Shown here: one piece after another, positions 54,780 through 64,000 of the stretch
Layout of the letters: each line of letters begins with the position of its first letter
Position numbering within the stretch: position 1 is the first letter of the stretch
NCBI RefSeq assembly: GCF_963678975.1
Contig: NC_089274.1
Coordinates: 26,139,053-26,203,052, forward strand
DNA from: Dysidea avara
Taxonomy: Eukaryota > Porifera > Demospongiae > Dictyoceratida > Dysideidae
DNA: 64,000 nucleotides
Reading direction: 5' to 3'
Made by a program: the position numbers and the translations under genes
The notes under the pieces: generated by a model
Database searches by the model: none
What the model saw: only the letters and a program-made list of their open reading frames with translations
Told to the model about the DNA's origin: nothing

Positions 54780-55920
54780 GGCCCTGTGTTATGGCGCACA
54801 AGCTATGCTGTAATACCATCATTCATCTCTAGTTTCACTACTTTTTATTGCGTAGATCCCTACTTCATTTTAAAATGAACAATTTTTAAAAATACAAGTT
54901 TGTTTAGTTTTTTATTGTAGCACATACAATGTAATTTGTGGCAGTTCTATTACATAACTGCTGTATTAGAGTGACTGTTGTATTAGAGTATATCTCAAGT
55001 CAGCCAAGGGGTGTGCAGCTAGCTAGACCAATAAGGGGTGAGGTGATCTTGTTTACTATTAAGTAAATAGCTAGATTGTTAAGAGGTGTGGTCTTTGTAC
55101 TCTATCACTATTAGTCCACCTACCATATTTTATAGATCTTTATTTGATGGGCGTGGTCATGAACCTATCTCGAACGGGATCCCAATAGCAAAGTTGCAGA
55201 TATCTAGCTAGTATATATCTTTTATAGTAGCGCTGGGACTGAAGCACTTCTGAAATCCAGTTCTGAAATAATTCTGTGGTGTCTAAATATGCTGCTGAAA
55301 GTTTGATATGGAAAATTGATGCCTTGATATGGTTTTGTTGGGTGAAGAAGAAAGACAAGTAGCCTGATTGAAGATTTATTTATTTATTAATGCTTTACAG
55401 CACAAGTGCTGAAGGTCTGTAGGACACCTGGTCCTACAGCCTGCTCAAAGACTTTAGCTACAGAAGGTGTGTTTGAAAAGTTGGAGAAAGGAGAAAAATC
55501 CATGACTGGACCTAGGTAGCCTCGAACCTGCAGCCATCCAATTTACGCTCAAACGCTAAAAGACAATGTGCAGAGGGCCTACACTTGTCGGAACCCCAAA
55601 AGGCACATTCCACTGGTGAGTTTGTTGTTGTGGAGTAAAATGGTGACCTTGTGCTGCTTCGTTTGTCCTCTAGCCTTGTAACTGTGGTCAGTGAGGCAGT
55701 AAGATTAAAATTTGAGTTTTGTTGATTTAAAAAAATTCTATATCCGGCCATCTGTAAGTGTTTTGTTATATATTATATGGACTAGTACTGTTCCATAAAG
55801 GTGATTTTTGTTGCATAAAATGTTTCTAGGATTTTTAAAGGCCGGAATTTGAACGATGCATGAAAATTTTGGGACAATCCCTACTTAAATGGTACTGCCA
55901 TACCATTTGATAAAAGAGCA
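54780..55920 (+). repeat. Composite repeat family, copy 4
   Basis: Opens with half of the palindrome (TTTCACTACTTTTTATTGCG), then two copies of TGTATTAGAGT, then AACCCCAAAAGGCACATTCC, ending near CCTACTTAAATGGTACTGCC. Same block order as copy 1. A SINE-like insertion (55376-55560) splits the middle; copies 1 and 3 lack it. From 55921 to 56920 no gene or repeat was recognised. Confidence 0.6.
55376..55560 (-). mobile_element. tRNA-derived SINE inserted in composite repeat
   Basis: On the minus strand a tRNA-like head includes a B-box-like GGTTCGAGGCTACC (55528-55515), followed by a body of about 130 bp and a 3' tail of repeated AAAT units (near 55376). The A box is poorly conserved. Alignment with composite copies 1 and 3 shows this segment as an insertion after GATTGAAGAT. 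Confidence 0.5.
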
Positions 55921-56919
55921 ATAACAATGGAAGTTTGTTCATGGTGTTCTTCTGTACATAGAGGTATTGGCTTAACCCAACCAGCCGCTGGCCCAAGTAC
56001 ATGTATCAGCAGATTCACACTAACACAAGAAATTTTTATTTGAAGCAGGTAGCCATTGAACACTGATATTCAAAGTCATTGAAGAGCCATCCAATTACCT
56101 ATTGATGGTATTAAACCAATCAAGTATGATTGCTTTTGACTGAAAGGCTGCAAGAAGGTTAATATTATCTAAAAGAACAGTCAATAGAGCAGCATTAACG
56201 CTTCAGTGGTAGTATTGCTATCATTTGGAATTGAACTCCTTACCTGTGTGTATATTGCCTCATCATGAGCCTTCTCCAAGCCTAACGCATAATTTTAAAG
56301 TGGTGTGTATAATCTATTAAACTGTGTAAATGAAACTGGGTGTCTAGTTTTTAAAAATGATGACTTTCAATGTTTCATTGTAGCAATGAATAATAGTGGA
56401 ACCATGTTTTTGTATAAGCATCAAGAAAGCCCTGTGAATAACTACAATATGTATGACTACAGTACCTCTTACAACAACATTAAACTTTGAAGGTTATATT
56501 GATGTTATTGTTTTACCCTACTGATGAAACTTGTTGTAATAGTAACTCAGTGCGAGAGGAACCACTGATTCAGACATTTGGCTGGTTGAATAGCTAATGG
56601 TGCAAAGTTACCATCTGCTTGATCATGACTGAACGCCTCCAAGTTAGAATCCACGCTAGAAAGCAACAATATCTACCCCGGGTGATTGTAGACAAATAAG
56701 AATAGGGGTGCAAACCCCAGGCATTGCAAGCAAGGTGTCCAACGAGGCCAAAGCTGTCCCGAGCAATCAAACTGGACGATCCCTTTGGATAAATCCTTTG
56801 TAGACTAGGGTATTGTAAGCAGTAGAGTAGACTTGCTGCTATGAATAAGCCTTCGTTCTAAGATTTGTGTGCAAGCTTGCCTAGTACATGCCACTTTTAA
56901 ATGTCATACAGCAATTTAT

Positions 56920-57560
56920 GTTGCAAAGAAGCAAAGTTCCTCGAGGTCTTGTTAGGACTTTGGTGACCGAAATATGTTTCAGTAGTAAAATTGATGTTTC
57001 GTTGGAATTTTGATCAATTTTTCCAATGACAAATGTTTTCAGTAGCAAATTTGACATCTTGTTGGATGTTTGACTAATTTTTCCAACAACAAACGTATAT
57101 CAGTAGCAAAGTCGATGTCCCGTTGGGCTTTTGATCGAGTTTTCCAACGACAAACATTTTGGCCACTAAAATATGTTTTGGTAGTAAAGTCAATGTCTTG
57201 TTGGACTTTTCACAAATTTTCCAATGACAAATCTTTCAGTCATCAAAATTAGTACACTTAATGTAACGTTGGACTTTTCACAAACTTCTCCAACGATAAA
57301 CCTTTTTGGTCACCAAAATATGTTTCGGTAGTAAAGCTGATGTATCGTTGGGACTTTTGACAACCACAAAAGTTTGGGGAACAAAGTTTAAGGTTTCGTA
57401 GGACTTTTGACCAATTTTCCAATGGCAATGTTTTGGGAGGAATGTTAATGTATTGTTGGACTTTGATCATTTTTTCCTACAACAAACATTTCAGTTACAA
57501 AAGTATGTTTCGATAGCAACATTGAAGGCTTGTTCAACTTTTGACTGATTTTCCCAACAA
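56920..57560. repeat. Degenerate tandem repeat, period roughly 70 bp
   Basis: Repeated phrases such as TTCAGTAGCAAA, TCGTTGGACTTTTGA and TTTTCCAACGACAAAC recur about eight or nine times with drift. No conserved frame, so probably a decayed satellite. Confidence 0.7.
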
Positions 57561-57989
57561 GAAATTTTTGGTCACCAATTAAAAAAAACAAAAACAAAAA
57601 AAAAACAGTGGTCACACTCTCCAGGTATGTTAAACTGTTAAAGGTGTACATGTACATGTGTCCATTGATCATTGCAAACAAGAGCTACTGTAGGTGAAAC
57701 GTAATGTTATGATCAAGTTATGATCACCAGGTTGTTTCAAGTTAACATGTCACAGGGTGCATTTTGCTTACATAGGGGAAGAGTAGGACAGGTGGTGTCA
57801 ACAACAATCAGCACATTCCAGGCATGTTCCTGGTACAGCTGGACTACTTAATGCCCAACTGTGGGAAAAGCACTTGTTAGGGGGAACAGGTTATTGTCTG
57901 TGAGGAAAACCTTGAATTTGGTGGACATGCTGCTGCCAGTCCTGTCCAGTATGGCTTGGCACAGAGATGGTACTCCTGCTGAGAGCTGA

Positions 57990-58545
57990 GCAATACTGCT
58001 GTATTGAGGACAAGGTTGATGTTTTTGGGGAGAAGGTTGCTGTATTAAGGACGAGGCTGCTGTTTTGGTGACAAGGCTGCTGTTTTTGAGGAAAGGCTGA
58101 TGTTTTTGGAGAAAGCTGCTGTATTGAGGACAAGGCTGTTGTTTTTGGGGACAAAAATGCTGTATTGAGGACAAGGCTGCTGTTTTTGGGGACATAGCTG
58201 CTTTATCGAGGATAAGGCTGTTGCTGTTGGAGATAAGGTTGTTAGGACAGGGCTGCTGTTTTTGGCAACAAGCTGCTTTTATTAAGGCTGCTGTTTTTTG
58301 GGACATCGCTGCTTTATTGAGGACAAGGCTGCAGCTGTTAGGGATAAGGTTACTGTGGGAACAAGGCTGCTTTTATTAAAGACAAGGCTGCTGTTTTTGG
58401 GGAGAAGGCTGCTGTATTGAAGACAAGGCTGTTGTTTTTGGGGACAAGGCTGCTGTATTGAGGACAAGGCTGCTGTTTTTTGGGACATTGCTGCTTTCTT
58501 GAGGACAAGGCTGCAGCTAAGGCTTTTTTGGGGACTGTCGTGTTG
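57990..58545. repeat. Minisatellite with GGACAAGGCTGCTGTTTTTG units
   Basis: Alternating units of about 21 bp (GACAAGGCTGCTGTATTGAG and GACAAGGCTGCTGTTTTTGG types), more than 20 in all. Open minus-strand frames through it encode Gln/Pro/Ser repeats, but no start context, splice sites or conservation argue for a gene. Confidence 0.8.
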
Positions 58546-59118
58546 ATTTAATTGCATTCTGTGTATTTTGAGCTGAATGCTTTTTTATTTAGAAAGGTTT
58601 CAGTCACTCGTCTTTTTTTGGGACTTAAGGCTGATTAATTGTATAATCGATCTAATCGCATAGCTCTAGTGGTTTCAACACAAAATCTTTACTTTACCCA
58701 AGAAATAGTATTAATCCTTACTACTAGTGGGATAGGTTGCATGTAATTTAGTCAGATACAGTATTTTAGTGCATTGTGGAAGTGTGGGTGCCATTAAAGC
58801 GTAAGTTTATTTCTTGGAAGACCTTAGGATACGACTTAAAAACTGATTCTATGGAAGAAGATATGTGCTGACTTCTTGCAATAAGGCAGTAATTGCAGGA
58901 AGACCCAACAAATTCATTAAATCTTTACTACAAAAACAACTACAAAAACATGCATACATGTGTACAAAGTATAGTGGTATTGATAACATCTTGTGAACTG
59001 CCTAACAACTTTGAGGGAGTGATTTTGTAGGGCCATAGAGTGCTTTGGTGGGCCCTTTTGACTTCATATCAGAGAATCTTGAAAATGTAGTGTCAGAGAT
59101 AACTTTACACTGTCCAGC

Positions 59119-59640
59119 TTAAATTCCACATCTTTTAACAAACAGTAGCAAACTATTGGGACTCCTCTTTCCTAGGAAGGTATCTTCATCTGAGTCATTG
59201 TCTTCTACACTAGGTGAGACACCCGAAACAACAAGAATGTAGTGACCAGTCTTATCGCACTTCTTACAAATGCTGGCTCTTGCAGGGCACTGCTGTTTAC
59301 CATATCTGGGGCTTTTGCCACACACCTGGAGCATTTTTGTGCTGTCTGTAGTGATTCATTTCTTAAATCTGGCTCATTCAAATATCACATTTTGTCGTTT
59401 CACAAAATATCTGTCAAACTTCACTTTAACTGTTGAGTATTTTTCTTGCTTCTCATCACTTAACCCGAAAAAAGAGAAAAGATCATTTGCTTTATCTCCC
59501 ACAATATAATTTAGAGTATTTACTTCTCCTTTGCCTTGAAGACTGGATGCTTGGCAGAATCGCTCAAATCTTCTTATCCACTTTTGTCAACTGTCAGGCT
59601 GAGAAAAGTTTGAATGTAGCCATGTCACTGTAATGGGTGA
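59119..59640 (-). pseudogene. Gypsy-type LTR retrotransposon Gag fragment, frame-broken
   Basis: Minus-strand reading from about 59600: a Gag helical region (RRFERFCQASSLQGKGE, then STVKVKFDRYFVKRQN) followed, after a stop and a frame change, by a zinc-knuckle region (CPARASICKKCDKTGHY). This order is typical of invertebrate Gypsy elements. At least two disruptions are present, and there is no pol sequence or LTR nearby, so it is a relic. From 58600 to 59118 nothing else was recognised. Confidence 0.7.
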
Positions 59641-60059
59641 CTAGAGTGAATTAACACTTCTGACACGATGTACTAGGCATTTATTAGAATCATTCATTGT
59701 AAATGCATGTGTCATGCATACATATTAAGTAGAGTGGCTAACTGAAAATATCGTTCCCTTTTTCATAAAAGCACTAAACTTCATACAACATTTGCTGAAT
59801 TCATATTAGATATGGTGCCATTAAAATTACAGATCCATTAAAATTACGGATCATATCACATTCAAAGAACTTGACAAGCAAAATCAATAGAAAATGTATT
59901 TAGGAAGCCATAATACTGCTCAATAGGAAATAATTTTACTGAAACTTTGTATCTGCATAGACAAGCAAGGGATGGTCATATCAAAAAGCTGATCAAGGGA
60001 AGTGATCTGGTATATGAAGCCATAGATATAAATGTACAATGTATTGTCATACTGTACAA

Positions 60060-60370
60060 TAGTACTGTATAGTAGGGACCACAAAGGAGTAGGCATGGCC
60101 CACAAAATAACTTCACACAAAAACCAGCCTCAATTTTCCCGACGACAATGAGGAGGCAGGTAAAACTAAGCCCAAACAAGATTTCAGATCAACCTGAAAC
60201 ATTTTCAACAAGTTGCTACGGAATTTTAAAAAAAATTATTTAACAGAATTTTCTGCTGACTGACTGACTGATGCCTTCAGACAACCATAACTCGATAACA
60301 GCTAAGGCTACGGGCTTGATGTTTTCACTGCTTCATGTCGCTTTGGCCCGAGAGGTATTTGGTTAGGTTT
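60060..60370. repeat. Dispersed repeat family C, copy 5
   Basis: Contains TGACTGACTGACTGATGCCT, AAGGCTACGGGCTTGATGTT and the AGTAGGGACCACAAAGG end seen, reversed, at about 11440. It is the copy with the cleanest outer end. Confidence 0.55.
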
Positions 60371-60678
60371 TGATTGTCATCTAATATTTAATTCAATGTT
60401 AAACATAGCCAACAAAGAAACATAATGGACACTTCACTTTTCAGACAACAATTGATATAACTGGGACATGCGTCACCACTTCTTTTGGTATGTGTGGATT
60501 GTAGAGGTGCTTTTCGAACAGTTCTTGATTCAAGATTAACGGGTTGGACATAGCTGACAATGAAGCATAATGGCTTCACTTTTCAGATGATAATTGGGGT
60601 GCTCAGTGCCATTTCAGATGTGGTATTCCCACGTGGGTTCACCAGTCATAATAATTATTTACAAAATAAGTTAACAAA

Positions 60679-60863
60679 CAAGTACATTAAAAAATTGGAA
60701 TTTTCAACTAGAGTAGGGACCAGCACATTGATAAAAAGTACTGAAACACTTCTTATTGTTTTACTATGGTGGACTACTCCAGCTTGTTTTAGTACTTTTT
60801 ATCGATGTGCTATGTATTGTCCCTACTCTAGTTGAAAATTCAAATTTTTTGTGTACTTGTTTC
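60679..60863. mobile_element. Palindromic MITE, about 185 bp
   Basis: Arms GAATTTTCAACTAGAGTAGG and CCTACTCTAGTTGAAAATTC, preceded and followed by ACAAGTACA and TGTACTTGT. A single arm of the same family lies at about 11027-11120. From 60864 to 61469 no gene was recognised. Confidence 0.7.
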
Positions 60864-61469
60864 TATTGGATTTTTGATTGCACCCGTAAATTTGAAATAC
60901 TTTCATGTGATTTAAGGAAAAGTGAATACATGTATGGTTTCCTGACCAGCTAGAAATAGGCTTAAACCTAGTTTAGAAGTTTCAAAACATGCAATGAGTT
61001 TGACATGGCACCATATCTCTAATGATTTAGTATATCTTACTCAACTTGCACAGAAAATTTGGTGCTTTTATCACAAAGTGAACAAATTCATCAATATTTG
61101 TTGCTTAGCTGCTCTACTAATATAGCAGTACATTGCATAGTCAATCATTACTATACACTACAGACCATGCTATGAATTTGCATGGTTAAAGCAACTGTGT
61201 ACGTACTCTTCTACTTTTGAGTTGGAAATACTTTACCTGAGAAAAGTGCTTTTCTGTATTGTGTAACTCAGAAGTATGAGCTTCTATCTACTAAACGTAC
61301 ATATGTACTTCTATTACACACAGCTAGTTATTATTATAATTATAGATCTAAAAGGATCTCACTTCAAAAGTGTTTTTATGTGCTATGTAAACAAAAATGC
61401 ACATTATATAAGTATTTTTATTAAAGTTTTACATCTTTGAAAAATGCTTACATTTTAAATAACTGTGTT

Positions 61470-62613
61470 CTACATAGGTTTAGTGGACTCATAAGCTACA
61501 ATATACTGGACATTATTAGATGAATTCTTTATTCCTGCCACAATGTTGATTGTGTACCCTGTTGCTATCAGTTTGCTGACGTACTCCTGTACTCTGTCTT
61601 GTTGTAAATTGTAAATGATGTAATAGTTATCAGAAGGTTTTGTCTGCTTCTGGAACACCAATGAATGTCTCTCTTTACCTTTAACAACAAAGCTATTGAG
61701 GTGCTTGAGGTGGTATCCATCAATCAGTTTATTATCAATACTGTCTCGCAACCTGTTTTTCTTTATACCACCAAAGAAATATGCTTGGCCGACAGGTTGG
61801 TTACAGTATAGAGATGTGTAAAGAGGATTGTTGTGTCTGTTGTGGACAGTTACAGATGTTGAACACAGGGTCATTCCTTGCAATGATTTTGCAGTGCTTA
61901 CCTGCCTCTGTCCCTCTTTTTCAACTCTGATGGTAAATTTAAAGGCATTGACTTTTTGTACCGTAAAAACAACTATAAATCCTGTTGTGCTGTGTGATCG
62001 TAGGTCATAGATGAAAGTAATTTGAAGTCCTTGTGATTTCAGTCGCCGCCTATTTTTCATAAGTCTGTCTTTATTGATAAACACTAGAGTTTTAAATGTG
62101 TGTGTACCCATGTGTTTAAATATAAGACTGAACAGATTGGAGCCTTGTGAAGGTGTGTATTCTTGCATGTATGATACAGCATATCCTTGTTGTTCCATTT
62201 GTTTGATTAGTGCTTCAATAGCTTCAAACTTGACAACATGAAATATTTTCTGTGGTGGTAACTTTGTGACATGAAGGAGACAGTTTTTTGTGTTCGAAGG
62301 AATGTCAGATATCTTTCCCTTAGTACAAGTGTCAAGTAATAGATCCTTAACTTGCGTACCAGTTGTACTATCAGGTAACATGTTCCAGTAAACAGCTGCA
62401 GCTCCGCTGACTATGGCAGTAGAAAGTGATGTACCATCTGTGATGGTATAGCTGTTTGTACTGTAAATACCAGCACTTCTTACAAGTTGTCCAGGAGCAA
62501 ATATGTCCACACATGATCCATAGTTACTGCCGTGAAAGAGAGTTAGATATATTCTATCATTTTGTGTTATTCCTCCAACTGTGAGAACTTCAGGGAAAGA
62601 ACTTGGTGCATAT
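61470..62613 (-). CDS. Subtilisin-like protease, copy B: last exon, with long C-terminal extension
   Basis: One exon of 1144 bp on the minus strand, starting after a CAG acceptor at 62614 in the same phase as the last exon of copy A. The first part is strongly similar to copy A (YAPSSFPEVLTVGG, GSNYGSCVDIFAPGQ, then DGTSLSTAIVSGAAAVYW with the catalytic Ser). It then continues about 255 residues beyond the end of copy A. That extension has YxxxY and GYT/GYA motifs (QQGYAVSYMQEY; IATGYTINIVAG) that may be two related repeats; I do not recognise the domain firmly. The Asp and His exons must lie beyond 64000, because 62614-64000 holds no candidate. A polyadenylation signal is at 61422-61417 on the minus strand. 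Confidence 0.82.
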
Positions 62614-62679
62614 CTGTGATTGTATACACAAGTTATTGTGACTGTTGTTCTTGTACTTACACTGTAGGTAATAATAATA

Positions 62680-62929
62680 CCACACAAAAACAGCCAAGCT
62701 ATCAAAAAATAGTGCAGCCTTTAAAAGCCTGGGTGAAAAAAGTTGTGAAATCAAAGGTGGCGGCCAAGAAATGGCTGCAGTGATGTTAATGCTAACAATG
62801 CACACAGCCATTGTTAGCATTAACATCACTGCAGCCATTTCTTGGCCGCCACCTTTGATTTCATAACTTTTTTCATCCAGGATTTTTCAGGCCGCACCAT
62901 TTTTTCACAGCTTGGCTGTTTTTGTGTGG
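62680..62929. mobile_element. Palindromic MITE in the protease B intron
   Basis: A 250-bp near-perfect hairpin: CCACACAAAAACAGCCAAGC pairs with GCTTGGCTGTTTTTGTGTGG, and the inner arms (GGTGGCGGCCAAGAAATGGC and complement) pair to a loop of only a few bases near 62804. Confidence 0.8.
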
Positions 62930-63270
62930 ATTTCACTTCTTTTTGTATTTTATAAGGCCCCAAAACCAGCCTATGGCTGACTTTGAGGTTTGTTTTTACT
63001 CACATTTCTTCTTTTCTATGCAGATACAATGATGATTATTGAAGACAGACTTATAATTGTATTGCATTGCATGATTTACTTCAATATTTGATAATATAAT
63101 TGTATATTAATATTCTAATAGAGTGCATATTTTTTGAGGACTTCTAATAGAACATACATAGAATGTTCAAGAACAATCTAGTACTTCTATTGGTAGATCT
63201 ATGAAGTTACAAACGTTTAATTATAAACAGATTTAGACTAGAAATTTCATTTATAAAGCAGAAATTAAGT

Positions 63271-63330
63271 GAGGTTCAGTGGTTAAGGATACAGGTGTTA
63301 CGTATGGAGGTCCCTGGTTCGAACTCTGGC
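63271..63330 (+). repeat. tRNA-like (SINE head) sequence
   Basis: GAGGTTCAGTGGTTAAGG resembles a tRNA D-arm/A box, and GGTTCGAACTCTGG at 63316-63329 resembles a B box, at tRNA-like spacing. I could not fold an acceptor stem by eye, so a SINE head or pseudo-tRNA is more likely than a functional gene. The rest of 62930-64000 shows no gene. Confidence 0.45.
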
Positions 63331-64000
63331 AAGTTTTTTTTCCCACATTGTACACCTTTTTTTACCCGTGGTGACTGCTTTATTAGAGTATCTTAATCCT
63401 GGGATTTTACACTTGTTTGGTTTTTGCTTTATAACTTTGTCATTATAACCAAGTATTGTTATTCAAACTATCAAAAGGCACTGCTATGATGAGTTATTCC
63501 TATACTTGGTTTACACTGTAGCGTGACAGAAGTTTGAATAAATGCTCATAACTCCTTGGATATTCCTCAGATTCACAGCAAACCTGGCAGGTGAATCACT
63601 CTTCATTTGTGCCAAAGAGATCGAGGCAATTGAGTTGCACATTGCGTTTTATAGCAATTTTTCAAAGTGTGCAAAAAGAAATTGAAGCCCACGTAGCCCC
63701 CGTGCGGCATAAGAACAAAAACAAAGAAATTAAAATGAAACTTTGAACACCCATGCAAATTTAATCAAATTTGTACCCTACCTGGCAGACAGCTATAATG
63801 CAAAAATGGTGTGCTTTTGAGAAGGAGACATGGAGCTATGCATGTGTGAAAAAGCTGTTTTCTTTCTTCATGTCAAAATACTCACGGTGTGGTGCGCCTG
63901 CTTTCTTGGCCGCATGACACACTACTGTGTGTCTTGATAAACCTTGCAGTGACATGTAAACCATATACATATCTTTGTTTGGCAACTCACCTGCATGCAT

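Noticed and set aside
57848..58557. Gln/Pro/Ser-rich minus-strand ORFs as a repeat-protein gene
   Set aside because: Open frames come from the minisatellite unit; there is no signal peptide, no plausible splice sites and no conserved flank.
63271..63330. Functional tRNA gene
   Set aside because: Box-like motifs are present, but no convincing acceptor stem or anticodon arm could be paired by eye.

Overview
The window is eukaryotic, probably an invertebrate animal and plausibly a sponge or other early-branching marine metazoan. Genes are split into many short exons with GT-AG introns, the DNA is AT-rich, and introns and intergenic DNA are packed with small DNA-transposon derivatives. The species call is inference. 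Two animal orthologs anchor the lineage: ARMC1 and an MTFR1-family gene. There is no prokaryotic gene organisation. All splice models were built by eye from reading frame, intron phase and splice consensus, without transcript data.

Region 1 (1-28420, + strand) holds three tandem paralogs of an adaptor-like protein: paralog 1 (58-7505, 5' end outside the window), paralog 2 (9835-19062) and paralog 3 (19242-28420). They share a conserved N-terminal half with the same exon order and phases. Their tails diverge but are rich in proline motifs and tyrosines in YxxM, YxxL and YxxI/V contexts. The architecture resembles SH2/SH3-docking scaffolds, and I suggest tentatively the BCAP/BANK1/Dof (DBB) class. 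A 3.6 kb pogo/Tigger-like transposon with a frameshifted PHD-finger transposase (1967-5547) sits in an intron of paralog 1. A possible three-exon orphan gene (7658-8449) lies between paralogs 1 and 2.

Region 2 (28421-32400) is a transposon graveyard: a 2.4 kb hAT-like element with perfect 8-bp target duplications, a 1.5 kb fold-back element nested inside it, and a separate 609-bp near-perfect hairpin element.

Region 3 (32408-46742) is a head-to-head gene pair, ARMC1 on - (10 exons, 274 aa) and an MTFR1-family gene on + (8 exons, 282 aa). Their start codons are 442 bp apart. Both products are mitochondrial in vertebrates, and from memory the human genes are also adjacent and divergent, which would make this very old microsynteny.

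Region 4 (46743-64000) holds two - strand subtilisin-like (S8, proteinase K/PCSK9-type) protease genes. Copy A (48541-52111) is complete with a short C-terminus. Copy B (61470-62613 visible) has a long extra C-terminal region, and its upstream exons lie outside the window. Between and around them are a Mutator-like element with 9-bp target duplications, a composite repeat containing a tRNA-derived SINE, minisatellites and a broken Gypsy gag fragment.
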